In this document: positions 29,622 to 38,914 of the stretch, piece after piece
Position numbering within the stretch: the stretch's first letter is position 1
Layout: every line of letters starts with the position of its first letter
From: Sphingomonas adhaesiva
GTDB lineage: Bacteria; Pseudomonadota; Alphaproteobacteria; Sphingomonadales; Sphingomonadaceae
NCBI RefSeq assembly: GCF_002374855.1
Contig: NZ_NWVC01000008.1
Span: 115,074 to 179,073, forward strand
DNA length: 64,000 nucleotides
Reading direction: 5' to 3'
The notes under the pieces: generated by a model
The model's input: only the letters and a program-made list of their open reading frames with translations
The model's database searches: none
Told to the model about the DNA's origin: nothing
Program-made: the position numbers and the translations under genes

Positions 29622-30545
29622 ATGCCCGCCTTTTCGCGTTTCCTGCGCTATTTCCTCGCCGTCGGACGGCTCGGCTCGATCCGCCGTGCGGCCGACGAAC
29701 TCAACGTCTCCGCCTCCGCGATCGACCGGCAGATCCTGAACGTCGAGGCCGATCTGGGGATGCCGCTGTTCGAACGGCTGCCGACCGGGCTGCGGCTGAC
29801 CGCGGCGGGGGAGATCATGATGGCGGCGGGCGGCCGCTGGCAGAAGAACATGGCGGACGTTCGCGCGCAGATGGAGGATCTGCGCGGGCTGAAGCGCGGG
29901 CATGTCGATATCGCGGTCATCGACGCGCTGGCCAAGGGCCATGTCCCCGCCGCGATCCAGTCGATTCAGACGCGCTATCCCGGCATCACCATCGGGGTTA
30001 AGGTGCTGAAGAACGACGCGGTGCGCGAGGCGATCGTGCGCGGCGAGGTGGACATGGGCATCCTGTTCGAACCCGAATCGTATCGGGATCTTCAGGTCCG
30101 CGCCTTCGTGGAGGTGGTGCTGGGGTTCCTGACGCCGAAGGGCCATCCGTTCGGCGACCGGCGCGAGGTGCGCTTTTCCGCCTGCGACGGGTCGCCGGTG
30201 ATCCTGCCCGCCCGCCCGCTGGCGGTGTGCGAACAGGTGGAGGTGCTGGCCGGCACCACCGGGATCGAGCTGCAGCGGCGCGTCGAATCGGACAATATCC
30301 AGATGATCATCTCGCTGGTGCAACAGGGGCTGGGGATCGGCGTGCTCACCTCGCTGGACGTGATGACGGAGGTGCGCCGCGGGCTGTTGTCGTTCACGCG
30401 CATCGTCGATCCGGTGCTGCGCCCGATGACGCTGGCGCTGTGCACCGCCAGTTCGCGCACGCCGTCGCACGCCGCGGGGATGGTGGTGGGCGAGATCGAA
30501 GCCGGCTTCGCGCAGCTCGCCTATCCCGCGGCGCTGGCGGGATAG
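29622..30545 (+). CDS. LysR-family transcriptional regulator (predicted purine-catabolism regulator)
   Basis: The 307-residue LTTR has a winged helix-turn-helix (FLRYFLAVGRLGSIRRAADELNVSASAIDRQILNVEADLGMPLFERLPTGLRLTAAG) and a periplasmic-binding-like effector domain from about residue 90. It is divergent from the TonB receptor/NUP operon and convergent with the 18-gene purine operon. The same 37-bp element precedes this gene and the first gene of that operon, so it is the natural regulator of both. The effector is unknown; urate, xanthine or another pathway purine is a reasonable guess. Confidence 0.9.
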   Translation: MPAFSRFLRYFLAVGRLGSIRRAADELNVSASAIDRQILNVEADLGMPLFERLPTGLRLTAAGEIMMAAGGRWQKNMADVRAQMEDLRGLKRGHVDIAVIDALAKGHVPAAIQSIQTRYPGITIGVKVLKNDAVREAIVRGEVDMGILFEPESYRDLQVRAFVEVVLGFLTPKGHPFGDRREVRFSACDGSPVILPARPLAVCEQVEVLAGTTGIELQRRVESDNIQMIISLVQQGLGIGVLTSLDVMTEVRRGLLSFTRIVDPVLRPMTLALCTASSRTPSHAAGMVVGEIEAGFAQLAYPAALAG

Positions 30546-30573
30546 AATATTCGCGCCGCGACGAACGCGTCGC

Positions 30574-30589
30574 CCCAGCGCGGGCTGGG
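30574..30589. repeat. Short palindrome between convergent genes
   Basis: CCCAGC-N4-GCTGGG lies in the 67-bp gap between the LysR gene and the convergent last gene of the purine operon. The same core occurs twice at 50908-50977. It may help terminate both transcripts. Confidence 0.5.
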
Positions 30590-30612
30590 CCGACGTTGAC
30601 CTGCGGCGCGCC

Positions 30613-31704
30613 TCAGCGCCCCAGCCGCGCGACCTCGCGCTCGATCAACGCCTCCATCCGCGCCGAGTCGATCGCGCGCACCACATCGGCGGGCTGTTCG
30701 CCCAACCCCGGGCGATAGGCCGCGTGCCACGACAGCAGGTCGCCGTAGTTCGGGCCGAACATCGTGTCGTAATCGACGTACAGCCGCTCGCGCGCGGTCA
30801 CCACGCCGGGATCGAGCCACACGGCCGCGGCGATTTCGTCCCACATCGGAAAGCCCGGCTCCATCCGCGCGACGAAGCGCGCCACCTCCGGCGTCGCCGC
30901 CGCGGCCAGCCGGTCGCGCAGCGCGCGCGTCAGCTGCGTCGCGGTGGACGGGTCGACCGGCACGACGGTGATCGCGCGCCACGGGCTGCGCGACACGATG
31001 CTGGCGGCCTCTGGATCGAAGCGGATGTTGAATTCGCGTCGCGGCGTGTTGACGAATTCGCGCGCGAAGTCGCGCGCCGACCGGTCGTCGCGCACGCGCT
31101 GCGGGTTCAGGCTGCCGCCCATATAGACCAGCTCGCGCGCCAGCCCGGCGAAGGCCGGGTCCAGCCGCTGCGCCAGCGCCAGGTTGGTCATCGGCCCGCC
31201 CTCGATGATCGTCACCTCGCCGGGGTAGCGACGCACCATGCGGATCAGGAAATTGGCCGCGATCTCGCCCGCGGGCTTCGTCGTGGGATTGCCCCATGGC
31301 AGGTCGACCGGATCGTCGGGGCGGTGGTAGGGCGGCGTGCTCTGCACCGTGGGTTCGGCCCACGCCTTCATCCACGCGCCCTTCCACGTCAGCTTGCCGT
31401 ACAGCGCCTCCCACCGCTCCGTCGCCGCCTCGGTGTTGACCAGCGGATAGGTGGCGCCCGGCACCACCGGCACGTCGCGGCGCCCGACGATCTCCAGCCC
31501 GCGCAGCGCCTGCGCGGTGGCGCGGTTGACCCAGACGTTGCCTGATACCGTGGTGATGCCCAGCACCTCCACATCCGGATCGGCCAGCAGCATCATGTGC
31601 ATCAGGCCGAAGCCTTCGTCGTCGATGATGACCTTGCGCTTCGCCTCGGCCGGGATCGCGACCAGCAGCATCAACAGCAGCGCCGCGATCCGGCGGATCG
31701 TCAT
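30613..31704 (-). CDS. Exported nucleoside hydrolase-family protein with altered Ca2+ motif
   Basis: The 363-residue IUNH-fold protein has a signal peptide (MTIRRIAALLLMLLVAIPAEA). The family motif DTDPGxDD is changed to residues 28-35 D-D-E-G-F-G-L-M: the first Asp stays, but the two metal-binding Asp become L34 and M35. Other family parts remain: EFNIRFDPEAA, TIIEGGPMTNLALA and GITTVSGNVWVNRATAQAL. Standard members split inosine or uridine into base and ribose. Whether this one does so is open. It is the last gene of the operon and is ATGA-coupled to the deaminase. A periplasmic location would match the other exported purine enzymes here. Confidence 0.82.
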   Translation of the reverse strand: MTIRRIAALLLMLLVAIPAEAKRKVIIDDEGFGLMHMMLLADPDVEVLGITTVSGNVWVNRATAQALRGLEIVGRRDVPVVPGATYPLVNTEAATERWEALYGKLTWKGAWMKAWAEPTVQSTPPYHRPDDPVDLPWGNPTTKPAGEIAANFLIRMVRRYPGEVTIIEGGPMTNLALAQRLDPAFAGLARELVYMGGSLNPQRVRDDRSARDFAREFVNTPRREFNIRFDPEAASIVSRSPWRAITVVPVDPSTATQLTRALRDRLAAAATPEVARFVARMEPGFPMWDEIAAAVWLDPGVVTARERLYVDYDTMFGPNYGDLLSWHAAYRPGLGEQPADVVRAIDSARMEALIEREVARLGR

Positions 31705-32708
31705 GCGGGGTGAACCATCGCATCGACCCGCGCGACATGCGCGGCAACCGCATCGGCCGGCAGGAACGATCCGGTGAAGCTGTTGCGCGCCAGCGTCGCC
31801 AGCGCGGCGCGATCCAGCCCGCGCGCCGCCGCCACCGCGCGGTAATTGTCGGCGACATAGCCGCCGAAATACGCCGGATCGTCCGAATTGATCGTCGCGC
31901 GCAGCCCCTGCGCCAGCATCGCGTCGATCGGATGATCCTCGATCCGGTCGACCACGCACAGTTTCAGGTTGGACAGCGGGCAGACGGTCAGCGTCATCCC
32001 CTCGCGCGCCAGCCGCTCGACCAGCGCGGGGTCCTCCAGCGAGCGGTTGCCATGGTCGATCCGGTCGACCGCCAGCACGTCCAGCGCCTGCCGGACGTAT
32101 TCCGGCGGCCCTTCCTCGCCGGCGTGCGCGACCAGCTTCAGCCCCCTGCCGCGCGCCGCGGCGAACACGCGCGCGAACTTCTCCGGCGGGTGGCCGACTT
32201 CGGAGGAATCGAGGCCGACCGCGGTGATCCGGTCGAGCCACGGCGTTGCCTCCGCCAGCGTCGCGAACGCCTCCTCCTCCGACAGGTGCCGCAGGAAACT
32301 CATGATCAGCGCGCTGGTGATGCCGTGGCGCGCCTGCGCCTGCGCCATCGCGGACAGCAATCCCTCGATCACCTCCGCGAAGGGGATGCCGCGCGCGGTG
32401 TGGGTCTGCGGATCGAACATGATTTCGGCATGGACGACGCCGTCCGCCGCCGCGCGATCGAAATAGGCCGCCGCCAGATCGTGAAAATCCGCGCGCGTGC
32501 GCAGCACGTCCGCCCCGGCATAATAGATGTCGAGGAAATCCTGCAGGTTCGAAAAGGCATAGGCCGCACGCACCTCCTCGACGGAGGCATAGGGGATGGC
32601 GACGCCGTTGCGCGCCGCCAGCGCGAACATCAGCTCCGGCTCCAGGCTGCCTTCGATATGCAGGTGCAGCTCGGCCTTGGGCAGAGCGGTGATGAAGTCC
32701 TTGGTCAT
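31701..32708 (-). CDS. Adenine deaminase (adenosine deaminase superfamily, cytoplasmic)
   Basis: The 335-residue TIM-barrel metalloenzyme has zinc ligands H15/H17 in AELHLHIEGSLEPE, HAGEEG with catalytic Glu, VDRIDHGN, and NSDDPAYFGGY. The LHIEGSLEPEL N-terminus with FALAARNG is that of the adenine-deaminating branch of the ADA family rather than classical adenosine deaminase (which has VHLDGSL). It would convert adenine to hypoxanthine for xanthine dehydrogenase. It is ATGA-coupled to guaD upstream and to the nucleoside hydrolase downstream. Adenosine cannot be excluded as a substrate. Confidence 0.88.
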   Translation of the reverse strand: MTKDFITALPKAELHLHIEGSLEPELMFALAARNGVAIPYASVEEVRAAYAFSNLQDFLDIYYAGADVLRTRADFHDLAAAYFDRAAADGVVHAEIMFDPQTHTARGIPFAEVIEGLLSAMAQAQARHGITSALIMSFLRHLSEEEAFATLAEATPWLDRITAVGLDSSEVGHPPEKFARVFAAARGRGLKLVAHAGEEGPPEYVRQALDVLAVDRIDHGNRSLEDPALVERLAREGMTLTVCPLSNLKLCVVDRIEDHPIDAMLAQGLRATINSDDPAYFGGYVADNYRAVAAARGLDRAALATLARNSFTGSFLPADAVAAHVARVDAMVHPA

Positions 32709-33985
32709 GTGAAGCTCCCGGCGCGGCGTCCGCGCAGATAGGTGGCGCGGATCGCACGATCGTCGCCCAGTATCTGGAGCGCGAACAGCCGTTCCGCCAG
32801 CGTCGCGCCGCGCGTGCGCCGCGCCATCAGCGGCGTGGCAGCATCGTCCAGCACGACGAAATCGGCCTCCTGCCCCGGTTCCAGCGCGCCGATCCGGTCG
32901 GACAGGTGCAGCATCGCCGCCCCGCCCGCGGTGGCCCAGTACAGCGCCCGGAACGGGTCCAGCCGCACGTCGCGCGCCAGCGCCGCCTGATAGGCGAGGC
33001 CGGCGGTGTGCAGCATCGACAGCCCGGTGCCCGCGCCCACATCGCTTCCCAGCGCCAGCGCCACGCCGAACCGGTCCGCCTGCGCCAGATCGAGGAAGCC
33101 CGATCCCAGGAACAGGTTCGAACTGGGGCAGGTCGCGATCCCCGCGCCCGTCGCCGCCAGCCTCGCGCACGACCGGTCGGTCAGGTGGCACCCATGCGCG
33201 AACACCGATCGCGCGTTGACCAGCCCGAACCGGTCGTAGACGTCAAGATAATCCGCCGCGTCCGGGAAGCGCGCCGCCACCGCCGCGCATTCGCGTGGAT
33301 TTTCCGCCAGATGGGTGTGGAGCAGCACGTCCGGGTGCGCCGCCAGCAGATCGCCCGCCGCCGCCATCTGCGCATCGGAGGAGGTCAGCGCGAACCGCGG
33401 CGTCACCGCATAGCCCAGCCGCCCGCGCCCGCGCCACCGCGCGATCAACGCCTCGCTGTCGCCGCGCGCGGTCTCAGGCGTGTCGCGCAACCCCTGCGGG
33501 CCGAGGTCCATCAGCACCTTGCCCGACACGATCCGCATGTCGCGCGCCAGCGCCGCCTCGAACAGCGCATCGACCGACCCTTCGTGGACAGTGGCGAACA
33601 CCAGCGCGCTGGTGGTGCCGTGGCGCAGCAGTTCGTCGAGGAACGCCGCCGCCACCGCATCGGCATGCGCGCGATCGGCAAAGGCCTGTTCGGCGGGGAA
33701 GATGTGCCGTTCCAGCCAGTCGAGCAGCTGCTCCCCGTGCGACGCGATGCGGTCCAGCTGCGGATAATGGACATGCGCATCGACGAAGCCGGGGACGATC
33801 AGCCCGCCCAGCCGCTCCGCCGGCACGCCCGCGAACCGCGCCACCAGCGCATCATGCGGCCCGCGCGCGACGACCACGCCGTCCTCGACCACCAGCAGCC
33901 CGTCCGGCTCGTAGCGGACGGCGGCGGGATCGTCGCGCGGATCGCGGACGACCGACAGGATCTCGCCGCGGAACGCCGTCAGCAC
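32705..33985 (-). CDS. guaD: Guanine deaminase
   Basis: The 426-residue amidohydrolase has zinc motif PGFVDAHVHYPQ, HTHLAEN, and GSDVGAGTGLSMLHT, all typical of GuaD. It converts guanine to xanthine plus ammonia in the cytoplasm, directly feeding XdhAB. It starts with GTG at 33985 inside the end of xdhC (7-nt overlap), and its TGA overlaps the ATG of the adenine deaminase gene. Length is normal. Confidence 0.94.
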   Translation of the reverse strand: MLTAFRGEILSVVRDPRDDPAAVRYEPDGLLVVEDGVVVARGPHDALVARFAGVPAERLGGLIVPGFVDAHVHYPQLDRIASHGEQLLDWLERHIFPAEQAFADRAHADAVAAAFLDELLRHGTTSALVFATVHEGSVDALFEAALARDMRIVSGKVLMDLGPQGLRDTPETARGDSEALIARWRGRGRLGYAVTPRFALTSSDAQMAAAGDLLAAHPDVLLHTHLAENPRECAAVAARFPDAADYLDVYDRFGLVNARSVFAHGCHLTDRSCARLAATGAGIATCPSSNLFLGSGFLDLAQADRFGVALALGSDVGAGTGLSMLHTAGLAYQAALARDVRLDPFRALYWATAGGAAMLHLSDRIGALEPGQEADFVVLDDAATPLMARRTRGATLAERLFALQILGDDRAIRATYLRGRRAGSFT

Positions 33986-34905
33986 GGCGCGCGCTCCAGC
34001 CGCAGCAATTGCGCCAGCGTGGCGATCGCGATCACCTCCGGCTCCTTGCCCGTCACCCCCTCCACCCCGATCGGGCAGGTCAGCCGCGCGCGCGCATCGG
34101 CATCCACCCCGTCGCGCTCCAGACGTGCCAGGAAGCGCGCGCGCTTGGTCGCCGATCCGATCACGCCGACGAACGCGACCGGATCGCGCCGCAACGCCGC
34201 CAGCACCAGCGCATAGTCCAGCGCATGGTCGTGCGTCAGGATGACGATCGCGGCATCCCCCGGCGCGTCGGCGATGCACGCCGCGACCGCGTCCTCGGGC
34301 ACCGACGTCACCCCGTCGATCGTCGCGAACAGCGGGCGGGTGTCGAACCACGCCAGCCGCAGCGGAAGCCCCGGCAGGTGCCGCGCGATCGCCTGACCGA
34401 CATGCCCCGCGCCGAACAGGTACAGCGCGCGCGCCTGTTCGCCGATCGTCTCGCTCCAGCGCGCGCCGGCGCGCAGCGTGTCGCCGCGCGCGGACGGCAC
34501 CGCCGCCACCGCCTCCCCGGTCACCTGCCGCTCGACACGGGTCGCGGTCAGCGTCGTCATCAGCCGCAGGCCCGCCGCCGCGCCCGCGATCCAGCCGAGC
34601 GCCTCGCGATCGACATGCTCGACCAGCAACCGCACCCGCCCGCCGCAGCACTGGCCCAGCAGCGGCCCCAGCGGATAATCCTGCACCCGCCACGTCCCCG
34701 CCGGATGCGACAGGATCGCGCGCGCCTGTTCGATCGCCTGATATTCCAGCCGCCCGCCGCCGATCGTGCCGTGCGCCGCGCCCGCGGTCACCAGCATCCG
34801 TGTGCCGGCACCGCGCGGCGCGGACCCCTCGGTCGCCAGCACGCTGACCATCGCCAGCGGCCCGCGGCGCGCGTGATCGGCCAGGCCGGAAAGCCAGTCG
34901 CTCAT
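33979..34905 (-). CDS. xdhC: Xanthine dehydrogenase accessory protein XdhC
   Basis: The 308-residue protein has the XdhC N-terminal domain (LATEGSAPRGAGTRMLVTAGAAHGTIGGGRLEYQAI with GQCCGG) and a C-terminal Rossmann domain (LYLFGAGHVGQAIARHL). XdhC binds molybdenum cofactor, aids its sulfuration and inserts it into XdhB. The ATG overlaps the xdhB stop (ATGA), the usual xdhABC order. Confidence 0.94.
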   Translation of the reverse strand: MSDWLSGLADHARRGPLAMVSVLATEGSAPRGAGTRMLVTAGAAHGTIGGGRLEYQAIEQARAILSHPAGTWRVQDYPLGPLLGQCCGGRVRLLVEHVDREALGWIAGAAAGLRLMTTLTATRVERQVTGEAVAAVPSARGDTLRAGARWSETIGEQARALYLFGAGHVGQAIARHLPGLPLRLAWFDTRPLFATIDGVTSVPEDAVAACIADAPGDAAIVILTHDHALDYALVLAALRRDPVAFVGVIGSATKRARFLARLERDGVDADARARLTCPIGVEGVTGKEPEVIAIATLAQLLRLERAPC

Positions 34906-37181
34906 GCCGCGCGATGCGCCGAGATCGCGCGCAGGATCGCCTCGGGCGTCGCCGGGGCGTCGAGCGGCACCGGCGCGCGCGCGGCCGGCCCGGTCGCGGC
35001 GACGGCAGCGGACAGCGCGGAAAAGACCGACAGCGCCAGCATGAACGGCGGTTCGCCCACGGCCTTCGACCGGTTGATCGTCGGCTCGACATTGCCGCCG
35101 TCCCACAGCGCGATCGTCATCCGCGCCGGGCGATCCGACGCGGTCGGGATCTTGTAGGTCGCGGGCGAATGGGTCAGCAGCCGCCCGGCATCGTCGAACA
35201 CCAGTTCCTCGGTGGTCAGCCACCCCTGCCCCTGGACGAACGCGCCCTCGATCTGCCCCAGGTCGATCGCGGGGTTCAGCGAGCGGCCGACGTCGTGCAG
35301 GATATCCACCGCCAGCACGCGGCTCTCGCCGGTCAGCGTGTCGATCACCACCTCGCTCACCGCCGCGCCATAAGCGAAGTAGTAGAAGGGCCGCCCCTTG
35401 TGCGCCGCGCGGTCGTACAGGATATGCGGCGTGGCGTAGAAACCGGTCGCGGACAGCGACACCCGCCCCAGATGCGCCTTGCGCGCGACGGTGGCGAACG
35501 GGATCGTCTCGCCGTCCACGACCACCCCGGCCGGGGTGAACGCCACCGCGCCCTCGTCGCAGCCGTAGGTGCGCGCCAGGAACGCCGTCACCCGCTCGCG
35601 GATCGTCATCGCGGCATTGTGCGCCGCCATCCCGTTCAGATCCGCACCCGACGAGGCCGCGGTGGCGGAGGTGTTGGGCACCTTGTCGGTGCGCGTCGCG
35701 GTGATACGGATCGCCTCCACCGGCAGCGCGAATACGTCCGCCACCACCTGCGCCACCTTCACGTACAGCCCCTGCCCCATTTCGGTGCCGCCGTGGTTCA
35801 CCTGGATGCTGCCGTCGGCATACAGATGCACCAGCGCGCCCGCCTGGTTGAGGTGGGTGACGGTGAAGCTGATCCCGAACTTCACCGGGGTCAGCGCGAT
35901 GCCGCGCTTCAGCACCGGGCTGCCGGCGTTGAACGCGTCGATCGCCGCGCGCCGATCGTCATAGCGCGCATCGGCGCGCAGCCGCGCGATCAGGTCGGGC
36001 GCGATATTGTCCGCCACCGTCATGCCGTACGGCGTCACGTCGCGACCCGGCCCGTACAAATTGGCGATCCGCACCTCCAGCGGGTCCAGCCCCAGATGCG
36101 CCGCGACCGCATCCATCACCCGCTCGATCGCCAGCATCCCCTGCGGCCCGCCGAACCCGCGAAAGGCGGTGGCGGACACCGTGTTGGTCCGCCAGCGTTC
36201 GGACACGATCTCCACATCGGGCAGGAAATAGCAGTTATCGCTGTGGAACATCGCGCGGTCGTTGATCCCCGGCGACAAGTCCACCGTCGCCCCGCAGCGC
36301 GACGACAGCGTCAGGCGCAGCCCGCCGATCCGCCCCGCGGCGTCGAAGCCGACGTCCCACGCCACTTCGAAATCGTGGCGCTTGCCGGTCATCACCATGT
36401 CGTCGTCGCGATCGCAGCGGAACTTGGCGGGGCGGCCGGTCTTCACCGCCACCAGTGCGGCGGCGGCGGCGAAGGCGGCGGCCTGCGTCTCCTTGCCGCC
36501 GAACGCGCCGCCCATCCGCCGCACCTCGACCGTGACGTCGGCGGAGTGGACGTCCAGCACCTGCGCGATCAGATGCTGCACCTCGCTGGGATGCTGGGTG
36601 GAACTGAGCACGTGCACCTGCCCCTGTTCCCCCGGCGTCGCCAGCGCGACCTGCCCCTCCAGGTAGAAATGGTCCTGGCCGCCCATCGCGAACCCGCCGG
36701 TCAGGCGGTGCGGTGCGGCGGTGAGCGCGGCATCGGCATCGCCGCGCGCCATGCGCTGCACCGGCTCGATCTGCGATCCCGCCGCGCGCGCCGCCGCGAT
36801 CGTCAGCAGCGGGGGCAGCGGTTCGTAGTCGATCCGCCCCGCCCGCGCCGCGCGCCGCGCCGCATCGCGGCTGGTCGCCGCCACCAGGAACACCGGCTGG
36901 CCGACATAGGTGACGACGCCATCCGCCAGCAGCCGGTCGTCGTCGGCCAGCGGGCTTACGTCGTTCTCGCCCGGAATGTCAGCGGCGGTATAGACCGCGA
37001 CCACGCCGGGCATCGCGCGCACCGCGTCCAGATCCACCGCGACGATCCGCGCATGCGCCTCCCTCCCCTGTCCGAAGGCGAGGTGGAGCAGGTCGCCCGG
37101 TTCGGGCAGGTCGTCGATATAGCGCGCGGTACCCGCGACATGCAGCGCGGCACTGTCGTGCGGCAGGGACGGCTTATGCAC
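34902..37181 (-). CDS. xdhB: Xanthine dehydrogenase, molybdopterin-binding subunit
   Basis: The 759-residue subunit has the N-terminal aldehyde oxidase/xanthine dehydrogenase a/b hammerhead (DSAALHVAGTARYIDDLPE) and Moco-binding regions MGGAFGGKE, RGFGGPQGM, HGGTEMGQGL and SKAVGEPPFMLA, the last with the active-site Glu. It hydroxylates hypoxanthine to xanthine and xanthine to urate. Start is GTG 37181, overlapping the xdhA TAA by 8 nt. It acts as a heterotetramer with XdhA in the cytoplasm. Confidence 0.95.
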   Translation of the reverse strand: MHKPSLPHDSAALHVAGTARYIDDLPEPGDLLHLAFGQGREAHARIVAVDLDAVRAMPGVVAVYTAADIPGENDVSPLADDDRLLADGVVTYVGQPVFLVAATSRDAARRAARAGRIDYEPLPPLLTIAAARAAGSQIEPVQRMARGDADAALTAAPHRLTGGFAMGGQDHFYLEGQVALATPGEQGQVHVLSSTQHPSEVQHLIAQVLDVHSADVTVEVRRMGGAFGGKETQAAAFAAAAALVAVKTGRPAKFRCDRDDDMVMTGKRHDFEVAWDVGFDAAGRIGGLRLTLSSRCGATVDLSPGINDRAMFHSDNCYFLPDVEIVSERWRTNTVSATAFRGFGGPQGMLAIERVMDAVAAHLGLDPLEVRIANLYGPGRDVTPYGMTVADNIAPDLIARLRADARYDDRRAAIDAFNAGSPVLKRGIALTPVKFGISFTVTHLNQAGALVHLYADGSIQVNHGGTEMGQGLYVKVAQVVADVFALPVEAIRITATRTDKVPNTSATAASSGADLNGMAAHNAAMTIRERVTAFLARTYGCDEGAVAFTPAGVVVDGETIPFATVARKAHLGRVSLSATGFYATPHILYDRAAHKGRPFYYFAYGAAVSEVVIDTLTGESRVLAVDILHDVGRSLNPAIDLGQIEGAFVQGQGWLTTEELVFDDAGRLLTHSPATYKIPTASDRPARMTIALWDGGNVEPTINRSKAVGEPPFMLALSVFSALSAAVAATGPAARAPVPLDAPATPEAILRAISAHRAA

Positions 37182-38574
37182 CGATCGCCTCCACGTCGCG
37201 CACCGATACCGCCCGCCCCGCCGCGCGATGCCACATCCGCCACAGCACCGCCGCCGCCGCCTGCCGGCGATAGGCGGCGCTGCCGCGCACGTCGCTGAGC
37301 GGGGTGAAATCGCCCGCCAGCGCATCGGCCGCGCGCACGATCGTCGCCTCGGCAAAGGGCTGGCCGGTCAGCGCCGCCTCGCACGCCGCCGCGCGCCGCG
37401 GCGTCGCCGCCATTCCGCCAAACGCGACCCGCGCCGCGGCGATCACGCCATCGGTCACGCGCAGCCGCACCGCGCCGCACACCGCGGAGATGTCGCTGTC
37501 GAACCGCCGCGACAGCTTGGCGACATGGATCACGTCATCGGCGTGCGGACGGGGCACGAAGATGCTCTCCACGAACTCGCCCGCGCGGCGATCCTGCCGG
37601 CCGTAGTCGAGAAAATAGTCCGCCAGCGCGATCGTCCGCCGCCCGTCCGCGCCCGCCAGCGTCAGCGTCGCGTCCAGCGCGATCAGCGCGGGCGGCCCGT
37701 CGCCGATCGGCGATCCGTTGGCGATATTGCCGCCGATCGTCGCAGCGTTGCGCACCTGCAACCCGCCGATCCGCCGGACCAGCTCGCCAAGGTCCGGGTG
37801 CAGCGCGGCCAGCGCGCGATGCGCCTCGGCATAACGGACGCCAGCGCCGATCGTCAGGCCCGCCGCGCTTTCCTCGATCCGGCGCAATTCGGCGATATCG
37901 CCGACGAAGATCACCGTGCCCAGATCGCGCAGCCCCTTGGTCACCCACAAGGCCACGTCGGTCGCCCCGGCGACGACCCGCGCATCGGGGTGCGCCGCCA
38001 GCAGCGCGGTCAGGTCCTCGACCGTGGCGGGCGCGTACCAGCCATCGCCCGACGCGCCCGCCGGAATCGCCGCCAGCGCCGCCGCCAGCGCGGCATCGTC
38101 GCGCACTACCGGCGCGACATCCCGCCCCGCCGCCAGAATCGGGCCATAGCCGGTGCAGCGGCACAGATTGCCTGCGATCACATCCTCGACCGGCAGTTCG
38201 CACCCCGCCGCGCCGATGCTGCGACCGTGCAGCGACATGACGAAGCCGGGCGTGCAGAACCCGCATTGCGAGCTGCCGTTGGCCGCCATGCGCGATTGCA
38301 GCGGCGTATCGCCGCCCAGGCTCTCAACCGTCATCAGCGCTTTGCCATGCAGCATCGGCAGGAACTGGATACACGCATTGACCGCGCGCCACGCCACCCG
38401 CGCGCCGTCCGCCTCGCCGACCAGCACGGTACAGGCGCCGCAATCGCCCTCGGCACAGCCTTCCTTGGTGCCGGTCCGCCGCAGGCGGTAGCGCAGGTGA
38501 TCGAGCAGCGTCGCGGTGGCGGGCGCATCCGCCACCTCCACCGTCTCGCCATCCAGGATGAAACGGATCGTCAC
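37174..38574 (-). CDS. xdhA: Xanthine dehydrogenase, FeS/FAD subunit
   Basis: The 466-residue subunit has the plant-type [2Fe-2S] motif CAEGDCGAC, the second [2Fe-2S] cluster CGFC...CRCTGYGPI, and a CO-dehydrogenase-type FAD domain (VAGATDVALWVTKG, IGGNIANGSPIGD). It passes electrons from Moco to NAD+. It begins at GTG 38574, one base after the uraH stop, with a GGGAG site. The longer frame up to 38628 lacks homologous residues and runs through uraH. Confidence 0.95.
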   Translation of the reverse strand: MTIRFILDGETVEVADAPATATLLDHLRYRLRRTGTKEGCAEGDCGACTVLVGEADGARVAWRAVNACIQFLPMLHGKALMTVESLGGDTPLQSRMAANGSSQCGFCTPGFVMSLHGRSIGAAGCELPVEDVIAGNLCRCTGYGPILAAGRDVAPVVRDDAALAAALAAIPAGASGDGWYAPATVEDLTALLAAHPDARVVAGATDVALWVTKGLRDLGTVIFVGDIAELRRIEESAAGLTIGAGVRYAEAHRALAALHPDLGELVRRIGGLQVRNAATIGGNIANGSPIGDGPPALIALDATLTLAGADGRRTIALADYFLDYGRQDRRAGEFVESIFVPRPHADDVIHVAKLSRRFDSDISAVCGAVRLRVTDGVIAAARVAFGGMAATPRRAAACEAALTGQPFAEATIVRAADALAGDFTPLSDVRGSAAYRRQAAAAVLWRMWHRAAGRAVSVRDVEAIGA

Positions 38575-38575
38575 C

Positions 38576-38914
38576 TCAACTCCCGCGATAGGTGGAATAG
38601 GAAAAGGGCGAGACGAGCAGCGGCACATGATAATGGCCGCCCGCGCCCGACATGCCGAACGCGATCGTCACCACGTCCAGGAACGGCGGATCGGGCAGCG
38701 CCACGCCGCGCGCACGAAAGTAATCCGCCACAGCGAAGTCCAGCCGGTACGCCCCCGCCGCCAGCGCGGGCGGGAACAGACCCGGGCACCGCCCGTCGGC
38801 ATCGGTGACGCCCGCCGCCAGCGGCACGCCGTCCGCACCATGCAGCGTCACCGCCATGCCCACCGCGGGGCAGCCGTGCATCGTGTCCAGCACATGCGTC
38901 GACAGCGTCGTCAT
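38576..38914 (-). CDS. uraH: 5-Hydroxyisourate hydrolase
   Basis: The 112-residue transthyretin-related enzyme has LSTHVLDTMHGCPA at its N-terminus, the HYHVPLLVSPFSYSTYRGS end with the signature YRGS tetrapeptide, and the catalytic His residues in both. It opens the 5-hydroxyisourate ring to OHCU. No signal peptide, so it is cytoplasmic. The ATG overlaps the stop of the flavoprotein gene (ATGA), so urate oxidation candidate and HIU hydrolase are translated together. Confidence 0.95.
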   Translation of the reverse strand: MTTLSTHVLDTMHGCPAVGMAVTLHGADGVPLAAGVTDADGRCPGLFPPALAAGAYRLDFAVADYFRARGVALPDPPFLDVVTIAFGMSGAGGHYHVPLLVSPFSYSTYRGS

